Notes: generated by a model from the sequence alone, not told the origin. A DNA stretch of 64,000 bases from JALSNL01 sp036479585 (GCA_965224785.1 OZ245062.1:2418001-2482000); one strand, 5' to 3'; positions 16,437-25,422 are shown, counted from the stretch's first letter. Numbers and translations: made by a program.

Positions 16437-16512
16437 TGTCATTTCCGAATGTAGTTATCGGAAATCCATTCCCTTTTAAGTTCCTGGATTCCCAGTCAAG
16501 CTGGGAATGACA
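16437..16512. repeat. TGTCATT palindromic repeat, subfamily B
   Basis: A full copy with TGTCATTTCCGAATG at the left and CAAGCTGGGAATGACA at the right. Internal hairpins are TTTCCGA/TCGGAAA and ATTCCCAG/CTGGGAAT. It sits between birA and the PD-(D/E)XK-like gene and could act as a transcript-end hairpin for birA. Confidence 0.85.
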
Positions 16513-16559
16513 AAGGTTAAACATAGAGTTACACATTTTGTTAGACGATTAAAAGAAAA

Positions 16560-17132
16560 TTGAAACTAAAAGAAATTATTACTGAACAAAAAAGCGGAAA
16601 TGAATGTTTCAGTCTAAACAACCAAGATTTAGACTTTAACCTAATTGATTTTTGGATTTGGAATCAATCGAATTTAATTGAAAACCGAACTCGTGGAATT
16701 TTAGCCGAATTTATTGTTAAGCAAGCCCTCAATATTATTAATGATACTCGAATTGAATGGGATAGTTATGATTTAGAAACTGAGAATGGGATAAAGATTG
16801 AAATTAAATCAGCTTCTTATATTCAATCTTGGAAGCAAAAAAAATATTCAGAAATTAATTTTGGAATTGCTCCAACAAAGGGAGAACCTATCAATCCAAA
16901 ATATGATGGTAAATATAGGAGATGGAGTGATTTTTATGTGTTTTGTTTATTAGAACATAAAAACCAAAATACAATAAGACCAATGGATATAAATCAATGG
17001 ACTTTTTATGTTTTGAGAACTGAAGTATTAGATAAAAAGAAACCGAATCAAAAAAGTATTGGATTAAATTCACTTTTGAAATTAAAACCAATAAAATGTA
17101 GTTTCAATGAATTGAAGAAGATAATAAAATAG
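16560..17132 (+). CDS. Orphan protein with PD-(D/E)XK-like nuclease signature
   Basis: A 190-residue protein from a TTG start (a TAG lies 16 bp upstream in frame and there is no upstream ATG). I do not recognise the family, but residues 46-83 carry the order of a PD-(D/E)XK core: helix RGILAEFIVKQAL with Glu50, then YDLETENGIKIEIKSA with Asp71 followed ten residues later by Glu81-Ile-Lys83. The remainder is Trp/Tyr-rich (WSDFYVFCLLEH). This could be a solitary restriction-like nuclease. It lies 20 bp upstream of the cysteine desulfurase gene on the same strand, with no methylase nearby. Confidence 0.6.
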   Translation: MKLKEIITEQKSGNECFSLNNQDLDFNLIDFWIWNQSNLIENRTRGILAEFIVKQALNIINDTRIEWDSYDLETENGIKIEIKSASYIQSWKQKKYSEINFGIAPTKGEPINPKYDGKYRRWSDFYVFCLLEHKNQNTIRPMDINQWTFYVLRTEVLDKKKPNQKSIGLNSLLKLKPIKCSFNELKKIIK

Positions 17133-17152
17133 GAAATTCTTTCCAGGTTAAT

Positions 17153-18301
17153 ATGAAAATATATTTTGACAACGCCGCAACAACAAGGTTACATCCGCAA
17201 GTTTTAGAAGCAATGCTTCCATACTTAAAAGAGAACTTTGGCAATCCTTCTTCTATTCACTCTTTTGGAAGTACGGCAAAGGTTGCTGTTGAAGATGCAA
17301 GAGAAACAATTGCAAATATTATTAATGCTGACCCAAGTGAAATTTATTTTACTGGAAGTGGAACGGAAGCAAACAACTTTTGCATTAGCGGAATTGCACA
17401 AACAGAATTCTTAGAAAGTAGCAGAAATCATATAATCACTTCTGGTGTTGAACATAAATCTGTTTTAAATACAGCTAAACATTTACAAACACAAAATTTT
17501 GAAGTTAGTACAGTTCGTGCAAACAAACAATTTGAGATTCCGCACAAAAACATTATCTCTAAAATAAAAGATTCTACTTCTCTCCTTTCATTTATGTACA
17601 CAAATAATGAAACCGGAGTTATTAGTGATATTAAAGAAATTAGAAACTCTCTTGATAGCAATATATACTTACATACAGATGCAGTACAAGCATTTGGTAA
17701 AATAAAAATAGATGTAAAAGAACTTGGTGTTGATGCTCTTTCGACATCTGCACACAAAATCAAAGGTCCAAAAGGAATTGGATTTGCTTATGTAAAAAAT
17801 GGCACTCCAATGAACTCTTTAATTTTTGGTGGTGGACAAGAACGCAACAGACGTGCCGGGACAGAAAATGTAGCTTCTATTGTTGGCTTTGCAGAAGCAG
17901 CAAATTTTGCATATAAAAATATAAGAAGTAATTTTGAAACAATTATGAAACTTAGAACTTATTTAATTGATAAACTGAATACCAAAATTGGAAATATAAA
18001 CATCAACCAATCTGAAAATAATTTGCCTAACATTTTAAGTTTTACATTTTCTCCATTTAATTATAAGATTGATGCACAAGATGCATTAATGTTTTTAGAC
18101 ATCAATGGAATCGCAGCATCAAGCGGTTCTGCTTGCTCTTCGGGTACATTCAATCCATCACACGTTATTATTGGTTCAGACCATTCTTTAGATTATGCCA
18201 ATGGAACTTTACGGTTTTCATTCTCCACAGAAAATACTTTTGAAGAAATTGATTATGCAATTTCTATTTTAGAAAAAATTGCTGAGAAGTATAAGAAATA
18301 G
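17153..18301 (+). CDS. Cysteine desulfurase, IscS/NifS family
   Basis: PLP enzyme that takes sulfur from cysteine for Fe-S cluster or tRNA thiolation. It starts MKIYFDNAATTRLHPQVLEAM, the usual N-terminus. GSGTEANNFCI binds PLP, STSAHKIKGPKGIGFAYV holds the Schiff-base Lys, and SSGSACSSG (near residue 325) is the mobile active-site Cys loop of the group I type. Length 382 is standard. An iscU partner gene is not adjacent. The next genes downstream encode a very Fe-S-rich hydrogenase, which would need its product, though they are 375 bp away with their own leader. Confidence 0.92.
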   Translation: MKIYFDNAATTRLHPQVLEAMLPYLKENFGNPSSIHSFGSTAKVAVEDARETIANIINADPSEIYFTGSGTEANNFCISGIAQTEFLESSRNHIITSGVEHKSVLNTAKHLQTQNFEVSTVRANKQFEIPHKNIISKIKDSTSLLSFMYTNNETGVISDIKEIRNSLDSNIYLHTDAVQAFGKIKIDVKELGVDALSTSAHKIKGPKGIGFAYVKNGTPMNSLIFGGGQERNRRAGTENVASIVGFAEAANFAYKNIRSNFETIMKLRTYLIDKLNTKIGNININQSENNLPNILSFTFSPFNYKIDAQDALMFLDINGIAASSGSACSSGTFNPSHVIIGSDHSLDYANGTLRFSFSTENTFEEIDYAISILEKIAEKYKK

Positions 18302-18676
18302 GAGTCAACTAAAGTTGGATTTAAGGACAGATTTTTTTCTTGAAGCTACCCTCTAATTCCCAATTAGTATATAAAACTTTCGCAAATTTCTTAAATGTAG
18401 GAATTTGATTTTACTTATATCATATTTTCTCCATATTATTATTCTAAATTAACAGTCACTCAAAAACCCAACTATTTTTCTTCCCTTTACATTTGTCAAT
18501 TTATGAAGCCTATTCAAAGATTTATTGACTGAACTCGTCATATAATTTTCATAGCATCACTCCACATTTTCTATACTTAGACATATTCTCTTTATGATTA
18601 TGTATTATAGAATAATAAATTATTTGGCACACCAATTGTCAATGCTAATCTATATAAAATAATTTTGGATAGAAAA
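18302..18676. other. 375-bp gap upstream of hydrogenase operon
   Basis: No credible coding frame is seen. The right end (18625-18640) reads TGGCAC-ACCAA-TTGTC, a near match to a sigma-54 -24/-12 promoter with the usually invariant -12 C replaced by T. This would place a start about 25 bp before the NuoE-like ATG. Promoter assignment is weak; the rest is AT-rich and featureless to me. Confidence 0.3.
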
Positions 18677-19162
18677 ATGCACAGAGAACTATTTAAACAA
18701 TTCGAACAAGGTAATCGAAGTCACTTAATTGGACTTCTTCAAGACGTGCAAGATATTTACGGTTACGTACCAGAAATTGCAATGATGGATATTGCAGAAT
18801 TCTTAAAACTACCAACAAGTTCTGTTTACGGAGTTGCTACTTTTTACAACCAGTTCAGGTTAACTCCACTTGGCAAAAATGTAATTAACGTTTGCCGCGG
18901 AACTGCTTGCCATGTTAAAGACTCGGCAAATATTCTTGCTTCGCTCGAAAACGAACTTGGTGTATCTGTTGGAATGACTACACGCGATAAAGAATTTACA
19001 CTTGAACAAGTTGCATGCATTGGAGCATGTAGCATTGCACCGGTTATCAGTATTAATGGTGAATATTTTGGAAGATTAAAAACTAAAGAGGTTCCAAAGT
19101 TAATTGCAGATTTCAAGAAACAAAATGCAAAAGAGACTGAAGAAAGTGTAGGTACCGAATGA
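18677..19162 (+). CDS. NuoE-like [2Fe-2S] subunit of NAD-linked [FeFe] hydrogenase (HydC/HndA type)
   Basis: Thioredoxin-like ferredoxin subunit. It has the four ligands of NuoE/HndA/HydC: Cys73 and Cys78 (CRGTAC), then Cys114 and Cys118 (CIGAC), with SVYGVATFYNQF ahead of them. It passes electrons between the flavin subunit and the hydrogenase subunit. The ATG at 18677 is chosen; the open frame also allows a TTG at 18665, but GGA at that position makes a better ribosome site for the ATG. The stop overlaps the next gene's start by 4 bp. Encoded first in the order NuoE-NuoF-HydA, as in trimeric bifurcating enzymes. Confidence 0.92.
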   Translation: MHRELFKQFEQGNRSHLIGLLQDVQDIYGYVPEIAMMDIAEFLKLPTSSVYGVATFYNQFRLTPLGKNVINVCRGTACHVKDSANILASLENELGVSVGMTTRDKEFTLEQVACIGACSIAPVISINGEYFGRLKTKEVPKLIADFKKQNAKETEESVGTE

Positions 19163-21144
19163 AATCTTTTATAGAAATTATTAAACACGGTAACTGCAAA
19201 GAATATAATTCAAAAAGCTATCCTAATTTTATTACAGATTGTAGAGAAGGATTAACTTGTGAAGACAATTCTGAAATCAATAGAGAAATTGAATCATTAA
19301 ACAAAGAGCTTACTTATCAAGAGCATTCAAACCCAATTATTTTTATTGGAATGGGAACTTGCGGACTTGCATCAGGAGCAAATAAAATTAAAGTTGCAAT
19401 TGAAGAAGAACTAATAAACCTTAACATTGAAGCTACTATTGTTCCAACTGGCTGTATTGGGTATTGTGCAAAAGAAGCAATTGTAGATATAAAACTTCCG
19501 AACAAAGATAGAATTTCTTATTGCGAAATTGTTCCAAAAGATATTCCAGTTTTATTGAAAAAGACCCTAGTCGGTAAACAAATATTCATTGAAAAACTAC
19601 TTGCAACATTTGGGAAAACAGATGAATACGTTACAAACATTGATGAGATACCTTTCTTTTTAAAACAACAAAAAGTTGTTTTAAAAAATTGTGGAATAAT
19701 AAACCCAACTTCAATTGATGAATATATTGCAAGTGGTGGTTTTTTAGCTCTTGAAAAAATATTAAAAAGAATGTCTTCCCAAAATGTAGTTGATGAAATA
19801 CTCAACTCTGGATTACGTGGACGTGGCGGTGGAGGTTTCCCTACTGGGAAGAAATGGGACTTTGCCTTATCACAAAAGATTGAACAAAAATATATTATTT
19901 GTAACGCTGATGAAGGCGACCCTGGTGCATTTATGGATAGGTCAGTTTTGGAAAGTGACCCATTTAAGCTAATTGAAGGAATGATAATATCTGCTTATGC
20001 AATTAGTGCAGACCACGGATACATATACTGTCGTGCAGAATATCCACTAGCAATTAAAAGACTTGATAATGCAATTACGAAATGCAAAGAATATGGATTA
20101 CTTGGTGAATCTATTCTTGGAAGTGATTTTAATTTAGAAATTAAAATCAAAAAAGGAGCTGGTGCATTTGTCTGTGGAGAGGAAACAGCTTTAATCGCCT
20201 CCATCGAAGGTAAACGTGGAATGCCAAAGCCTCGTCCCCCTTTCCCTGCTGTGTCTGGTCTTTGGGGCAAACCAACAATTATTAATAATGTGGAAACTCT
20301 TTCTAACATTCCAACCATTATAAATAAAGGAGCTGAGTGGTATTCATCCATTGGAACTGAAACCAGTAAAGGAACAAAAGTTTTTGCAATTAGCGGAAAA
20401 GTAAAATACTCTGGTCTTGCAGAAGTACCAATGGGTATTACTCTTGGCGAAGTTGTTTTTGAAATTGGTGGCGGTGTTCCAGACAACAAGAAATTTAAAG
20501 CTGTCCAAATAGGTGGCCCATCTGGCGGATGTCTTCCACTTAAAGTAATGGATACACCAGTTGATTACGAATCTATAAAAGAAATTGGTGCAATGATGGG
20601 CTCTGGTGGATTTGTTGTAATGGATGAAGATACTTGTATTGTTGACCTTGCCAAATTCTTTCTGCAATTTATAAAAAATGAATCTTGCGGAAAGTGCGTG
20701 CCTTGTCGAGAAGGTACAACAAGAATGCTAGAAATAATTGAAAGGATTTCAACAAAATATGGTGATGGAGATCCGCTTGATGAATTACAACGTTTTAAAG
20801 GAATTATCCATCTTGAAAGATTAGCTGGTGTAATTCAAGATACATCACTTTGCGGATTAGGGCAATCGGCACCAAACCCAGTATTGTCTGGACTAAATTA
20901 TTTCCGAGATGAATATGAAGAACATCTATTTGAGCGAAAGTGTTCAGCCAAAGTTTGCAAAGATATTTTAACATATACAATAGATGTAGATATCTGTAAC
21001 GGATGTGGAGCATGTATCCGTAAGTGTGCAACAGATGCAATAATGGGATTAAAGAGAGAGCCACATACAATTATTCAAGACCAATGCTCAAAATGTGGTG
21101 TCTGTATTGATACGTGTAACTTCAATGCAATTTCGGTTAATTAA
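19159..21144 (+). CDS. NuoF-like flavoprotein subunit of NAD-linked [FeFe] hydrogenase (HydB/HndC type)
   Basis: NAD(P)H/FMN subunit. It has an N-terminal thioredoxin-like domain (GMGTCGLASGA, TGCIGYCAKEA), the FMN/NADH module with GLRGRGGGGFPTGKKW and VCGEETALIASIEGKRG, and the NuoF [4Fe-4S] motif ESCGKCVPCREGT with a later Cys in SLCGLGQ. It ends with a C-terminal two-cluster ferredoxin (CNGCGACIRKC ... CSKCGVCIDTC). The length (661) and this C-terminal ferredoxin match HydB/HndC rather than complex I NuoF. It is the site of NADH oxidation and, in characterised relatives, of flavin-based electron bifurcation. Overlaps the NuoE-like gene by 4 bp; hydA follows 15 bp later. Confidence 0.94.
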   Translation: MKSFIEIIKHGNCKEYNSKSYPNFITDCREGLTCEDNSEINREIESLNKELTYQEHSNPIIFIGMGTCGLASGANKIKVAIEEELINLNIEATIVPTGCIGYCAKEAIVDIKLPNKDRISYCEIVPKDIPVLLKKTLVGKQIFIEKLLATFGKTDEYVTNIDEIPFFLKQQKVVLKNCGIINPTSIDEYIASGGFLALEKILKRMSSQNVVDEILNSGLRGRGGGGFPTGKKWDFALSQKIEQKYIICNADEGDPGAFMDRSVLESDPFKLIEGMIISAYAISADHGYIYCRAEYPLAIKRLDNAITKCKEYGLLGESILGSDFNLEIKIKKGAGAFVCGEETALIASIEGKRGMPKPRPPFPAVSGLWGKPTIINNVETLSNIPTIINKGAEWYSSIGTETSKGTKVFAISGKVKYSGLAEVPMGITLGEVVFEIGGGVPDNKKFKAVQIGGPSGGCLPLKVMDTPVDYESIKEIGAMMGSGGFVVMDEDTCIVDLAKFFLQFIKNESCGKCVPCREGTTRMLEIIERISTKYGDGDPLDELQRFKGIIHLERLAGVIQDTSLCGLGQSAPNPVLSGLNYFRDEYEEHLFERKCSAKVCKDILTYTIDVDICNGCGACIRKCATDAIMGLKREPHTIIQDQCSKCGVCIDTCNFNAISVN

Positions 21145-21159
21145 TTTAGAGAGTTTAAA

Positions 21160-22905
21160 ATGATAGAATTAACAATAGATAATATAAAATTAGAGGTTCA
21201 AGAAAACACAACAATTCTTGATGCTGCAAAGTCAATAGGCATAAGGGTTCCAACACTTTGCCACATGAAAGACCACTTCCCAACTGGTGCTTGTAGAATG
21301 TGTGTTGTAGAAGTTGATGGTATGCATAACTTAACACCTTCGTGTGCATACCCAGTACAAAATGGAATGAGCGTACAAACCAATTCCAATAGAGTTAGAA
21401 CTGCACGTAAAACTATTGTGGAATTGTTGGTTGAAAACCATCCACAAGAATGTTTGATATGTGTGCGTAACAAAAATTGTGAGTTACAAGATTTATCAGA
21501 AATTTATGGGCTACGCGAACACAGATATTGTGGAGAGAAAAAGAGTCATGCAATTGATATTTCAAGTGCATCAATGGAACGAGACCCAGCAAAATGTATC
21601 CTTTGCGGAAGATGTGTTAGAGTTTGTGGTGACGTGCAAAAAATTGGTGCTATCGATTTTACAAATCGCGGATTTATTAGCAATGTTACAACTCCGCATA
21701 ATAAAGGACTAAACATAAGTGATTGCATTTTGTGTGGGCAGTGTATTTTGGTTTGTCCTACAGCAGCATTACGTGAGAAGAGTCATTCAAAAGAAATTAT
21801 TAATGCCTTGCAAGATAAAAGCAAACATGTTGTTGTTCAAGTTGCACCAGCAGTACGTGCATCGCTTGGCGAAGAATACAACTTACCACTTGGCACAAAC
21901 GTAACTGGCAAAATTGTTTCTGGTTTACGGCGGTTAGGTTTTGACAAAGTCTTTGATACAAATTTTGCAGCTGACTTAACAATAATGGAAGAAAGTGCCG
22001 AGTTAATAAATAGAATTACAAACGCTGGAACGCTCCCGATGTTTACAAGCTGTTGTCCTGGTTGGGTTAAATATATTGAGCAAAACAGACCGCAGCTATT
22101 GGAACATGTTTCATCGTGCAAATCTCCGCACGAAATGGAAGGTGCAGTTCTTAAAACTTACTATGCAGAAAAAATGAACATTGAGCCAAAGGATATTTAT
22201 GTTGTATCAATTATGCCTTGTACTGTAAAGAAATATGAATCGGAACGCTCAGAGTTAAGTGAAGATTATCTTGCAGATGTGGATGCAGTTCTAACAACAA
22301 GAGAACTTGTACGAATGTTCAAAATGTATGGCATTGAATTCTCCGACTTAGTAGATGATGAATTTGATAACCCACTTGGAGAAGCAACGGGTGCAGCTGC
22401 AATATTTGGAACTTCCGGTGGAGTTATGCAAGCAGCTTTAAGAACAGCTTTTTATAAACTAACCGGAACAAATTTGGAAATGTTAAACTTTGAAGAATTA
22501 CGCGGAAGTGCCGGGATAAAAGAAAGTACTGTTAACATTGATGAAATGGATATTAAAGTTGCAGTTGTAAATGGGATTGGAAATATAGGAAGTATTTTAG
22601 ATGATATTGAAAAAGGTGAATCACCATATCATTTTATTGAAGTAATGGCTTGCCCGGGTGGATGTATCAATGGCGGTGGACAACCTATACATCAAAAAAT
22701 GGAGAAAGTAGTTAAACGTGTTCAAGCATTATACGAAATAGATGAAAAAGCAAAACACAGAATGTCGCATGAGAATGACTCGATAAAAAAAATATATGCT
22801 GATTATTTTATTAAGCCAAATAGTCATAAGGCACATGAAATACTTCATACTACTTATACAGATAGGAAAGAAATTTTACGTGCAAACGTTAAACCCATAA
22901 AATAA
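21160..22905 (+). CDS. [FeFe] hydrogenase catalytic subunit (HydA/HndD type)
   Basis: Catalyses reversible H2 formation at an H-cluster. N-terminal [2Fe-2S] ligands are Cys34, Cys45, Cys48 and Cys62. The His-ligated [4Fe-4S] site is His94/Cys98/Cys101/Cys107, and two ferredoxin clusters follow at residues 146-156 and 189-199. H-cluster motifs are complete: TSCCPGW (298-299), IMPCTVKKYE (Cys354) and MACPGGCINGGGQP (Cys498, Cys502). The C-terminus has the small-subunit helix ending HEILHTTY. Length 581 is close to HndD. A minor variant is SPHEMEG after L1, where SPQQMxG is usual. No hydE/F/G maturation genes lie in the window. Confidence 0.96.
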   Translation: MIELTIDNIKLEVQENTTILDAAKSIGIRVPTLCHMKDHFPTGACRMCVVEVDGMHNLTPSCAYPVQNGMSVQTNSNRVRTARKTIVELLVENHPQECLICVRNKNCELQDLSEIYGLREHRYCGEKKSHAIDISSASMERDPAKCILCGRCVRVCGDVQKIGAIDFTNRGFISNVTTPHNKGLNISDCILCGQCILVCPTAALREKSHSKEIINALQDKSKHVVVQVAPAVRASLGEEYNLPLGTNVTGKIVSGLRRLGFDKVFDTNFAADLTIMEESAELINRITNAGTLPMFTSCCPGWVKYIEQNRPQLLEHVSSCKSPHEMEGAVLKTYYAEKMNIEPKDIYVVSIMPCTVKKYESERSELSEDYLADVDAVLTTRELVRMFKMYGIEFSDLVDDEFDNPLGEATGAAAIFGTSGGVMQAALRTAFYKLTGTNLEMLNFEELRGSAGIKESTVNIDEMDIKVAVVNGIGNIGSILDDIEKGESPYHFIEVMACPGGCINGGGQPIHQKMEKVVKRVQALYEIDEKAKHRMSHENDSIKKIYADYFIKPNSHKAHEILHTTYTDRKEILRANVKPIK

Positions 22906-22942
22906 TTTAAGTCAATCCTTATCTGGATTAGGAGAACAAATA

Positions 22943-23344
22943 ATGAAAATAAATAAAATACTATTAGTGGATGATGACTACGATTTAATTGAACAAAACA
23001 AATTAGTTCTTGAATCAAAAGGATTTGAAGTAGTAACAGCAGAATCTGGGGAAGAAGGTTTTAACGTTTTTAAGAAAGAACTTCCTGATGCATGCGTTGT
23101 AGATTTAATTATGGAACATCACGATTCTGGATTTATACTCAGCTACAAAATTAAAAAGACAGAACACGGGAAAAAGATTCCGGTAATTATTCTAACTTCT
23201 GCTACTTACGAAACTGGATTTAAATTTGGGACATCCACAAAAGAAGAACAAAGTTGGATTAAAAGTGATGGACTAATTAACAAACCAATTGTGGTTGAAG
23301 AACTTATTGCAAAGTTTGAAAGTTTCTCTAACAAAAACAAGTAA
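22943..23344 (+). CDS. Stand-alone response regulator receiver
   Basis: A 133-residue CheY-like receiver with no output domain. All key residues are present: the DDD acidic triad (LLVDDDYD), phospho-acceptor Asp in CVVDLIM, switch Thr in VIILTSA and Lys in INKPI. AGGAG precedes the ATG. It starts 37 bp after the hydrogenase gene and ends 7 bp before the histidine kinase start, so it is likely co-transcribed with both. Its partner kinase is probably the next gene; the output is unknown. Confidence 0.92.
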   Translation: MKINKILLVDDDYDLIEQNKLVLESKGFEVVTAESGEEGFNVFKKELPDACVVDLIMEHHDSGFILSYKIKKTEHGKKIPVIILTSATYETGFKFGTSTKEEQSWIKSDGLINKPIVVEELIAKFESFSNKNK

Positions 23345-23351
23345 TTATTCC

Positions 23352-24821
23352 ATGACTTCTATTCTAATTATTGATAACGAGCATTCAATTCGAAAAGATA
23401 TCTATGACTATCTTAGACGAGATGGATATAAAATTAAAACAACTAAAAATGGAGCTGAAGGAATTCAATTAGCAATTGCAAACGACTATGAATTTGTAAT
23501 GATTGAGCAAGAGTTGTCTAATCATAGTGGGCTTAAAGTATTGCAAGCTATAAAAAAAGTTAAGCCAGAAACAGTATGCTTTGTTATTGCAAACGATCCT
23601 TCCTTTGAAGTTGCAGTTGAATCGGCAAATCTTGGAGCTTGCAGTTACATTCCAAAACCACTCTCTTATGAAGGATTAAGCTTCCATCTTTCAAAAGGTG
23701 CAAAGCATAGGCAATTATTTATTGAAGCTCAAAATTTGCGCAAAGAACGTCAAAACAATCTTCTCGAGTTATCTCGTGAAAAGAGTATGTTCAAGACCGT
23801 TCTCAACTCAATTAATGGTGGTGTATTGGTTATCAATATAGATGGAGAATTGGTCTATTATAATAATGCGTCTTTGAAGTATTTAAATTTAGAGAATCTA
23901 GAACCAGGTGAACAAATACTCCAAAAATTACCAAAGCCAATTATAAAACAAGTCTCAGAATATCTTCTTGCTAAGAAATTCAAATCAAGTGTTAGTGAAA
24001 TTGAACTAGAAATGATTCCACATAATAAATTATTTATTCAATCAGTTTGTTCACATATTCCAAGAAATAAAGAAGGCTTTTCTGGTGTCGTTTTAGTAAC
24101 AAGAAATGTAACTAAAAAGAGAGAACTTGAGCAAGTTAAATCTCAGTTTGTTTCTATGGTCGCACACGAATTGAAAAGTCCGTTAGTAGCAGTTGAAGGT
24201 TTTTTGCAAATACTTCAGAATCCAGAGTATCAATTAAGTGAAGATAAGAAAAGTGATTTTATAAAACGTAGTTTAGATAGAACCAAGAGTTTATTCCAAT
24301 TGGTAAATGATCTTTTAGATATTTCCAAAATGGAACAAAGAGATAAACATAGAGAATTAGAAGTTATAGATTTTTCTGAAGTAATAAAAAATGTTATAGA
24401 TACACATGAGCTAGAGTATCAGAAGAAAAGTATTGCAATCACAGTTGAGAAAGAAAAGGATCTACCGTTAATTAAAGTTGAAAGAGATGAAATTACCAGA
24501 TTAGCTAATAACTTATTTAGCAATTCCATAAAATATAATAAAGTAGATGGTAAAATTAATATTTCATTATCGAGCAATAAAAGTTATTTAGAATTTATTA
24601 TTGAAGATAGTGGAATTGGAATCAAAGAAAGTGATCAACCTAAATTATTTCAAGAATTTTTTAGAGCAATGAATAAACAAACACGGATTGTAAGTGGAAC
24701 CGGATTAGGTTTAACAATTGTAAAAAGAATTGTTGAAAGCTATCATGGTAAAATTAGATTTGAAAGTGAGTACGGAAGTGGAACAAAATTTATAGTAAAA
24801 CTACCTATCGTTAAAAACTAG
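23352..24821 (+). CDS. Histidine kinase with degenerate N-terminal receiver and PAS-like domain
   Basis: Cytoplasmic sensor kinase of 489 residues, no transmembrane segments. Residues 1-115 are a receiver fold in which the phospho-acceptor Asp is Glu52 (FVMIEQELSNHSG), the acidic pair is Asp8-Asn9-Glu10, and the switch Thr/Ser is missing (FVIAND). The Lys is kept (IPKP, Lys102). A PAS-like segment follows (~145-255), then the H-box AHELKSPL (His272), N-box NNLFSNSIKYN, and G boxes DSGIGI and GTGLGL. The ATG at 23352 is chosen over an upstream alternative start overlapping the response regulator. It is the last gene of the hydrogenase cluster. Confidence 0.92.
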   Translation: MTSILIIDNEHSIRKDIYDYLRRDGYKIKTTKNGAEGIQLAIANDYEFVMIEQELSNHSGLKVLQAIKKVKPETVCFVIANDPSFEVAVESANLGACSYIPKPLSYEGLSFHLSKGAKHRQLFIEAQNLRKERQNNLLELSREKSMFKTVLNSINGGVLVINIDGELVYYNNASLKYLNLENLEPGEQILQKLPKPIIKQVSEYLLAKKFKSSVSEIELEMIPHNKLFIQSVCSHIPRNKEGFSGVVLVTRNVTKKRELEQVKSQFVSMVAHELKSPLVAVEGFLQILQNPEYQLSEDKKSDFIKRSLDRTKSLFQLVNDLLDISKMEQRDKHRELEVIDFSEVIKNVIDTHELEYQKKSIAITVEKEKDLPLIKVERDEITRLANNLFSNSIKYNKVDGKINISLSSNKSYLEFIIEDSGIGIKESDQPKLFQEFFRAMNKQTRIVSGTGLGLTIVKRIVESYHGKIRFESEYGSGTKFIVKLPIVKN

Positions 24822-24859
24822 AATATATTCATCTTATCTTTTAATCTTTGTTGCTTTTC

Positions 24860-25252
24860 TCATTTTTGTTCATCCAATACTAATTTCCAATTATATTCTT
24901 TAATCCAATCTGTAACCGAATACTTTAACATAAAACAATAAAGATAAAAGAACGCTAAAGCTATTATTAAGAAAAAATTATTCCCCATTTTTAGAGATAT
25001 TAAAAATGAAATGAGAAATGGAATTACAACCACTACTGCAAAAGCTATAATCCATCCATTTCTATTTTCTTTGAATAAAATAAAAAGTAAATATGGTAAA
25101 AATATTAATGCAGCAATTGTTGCTAACCACAATGTAAAACCACCAGCATAAGTAAGAACAAATAAAGCAGCAGTTCCCAATTGATAATTTAATATCATGC
25201 TAAGCCTTGACACTCTATCAAAATCGTAAATTTCTTTTGTATTGTTTAACAT
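24860..25252 (-). CDS. Hypothetical membrane protein
   Basis: A 130-residue protein with about four hydrophobic segments (ALFVLTYAGGFTLWLATIAALIF, split by a turn; GWIIAFAVVVVIPFLISFLI; FFLIIALAFFYLYCFML) and short charged ends. I do not recognise a family. It is convergent with the histidine kinase gene, 38 bp between stops. No operon partner downstream. Confidence 0.6.
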   Translation of the reverse strand: MLNNTKEIYDFDRVSRLSMILNYQLGTAALFVLTYAGGFTLWLATIAALIFLPYLLFILFKENRNGWIIAFAVVVVIPFLISFLISLKMGNNFFLIIALAFFYLYCFMLKYSVTDWIKEYNWKLVLDEQK

Positions 25253-25359
25253 TTGCTTCGCTGTTCATTTATAGAAATAAGTTATTTCAATAAATAGAAG
25301 TTTTGGAGAATTGCAAATGGTGAACTTGGATTGTAATTATCACGTAGTTTTTAGAAAAG

Positions 25360-25400
25360 AGATTCCGGTATTCCAAAAGAACTGAAAACTGGAATGACAG
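25360..25400. repeat. TGTCATT repeat, truncated subfamily C
   Basis: About 40 bp ending ACTGGAATGACAG. Its reverse complement matches the left half of the repeat at 53086 with only a few differences (CATTCCGGTTT/CATTCCAGTTT, then TTCTTTTGGAATACCGGAAT). It lies in the gap between accD and the membrane protein gene. Confidence 0.7.
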
Positions 25401-25422
25401 ACTTTTAAACGTAATTATTAGC

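Noticed and set aside
16315..16536. 73-codon minus-strand frame between birA and the PD-(D/E)XK-like gene
   Set aside because: Most of it is the subfamily B palindrome and the antisense of birA; HSQLDWESRNLKGNGFP is what the repeat itself encodes.
18625..18640. Sigma-54-like promoter before the hydrogenase operon
   Set aside because: The -24 half is good but the -12 GC is GT, and no sigma-54 activator is encoded nearby; kept only as a note in the intergenic entry.
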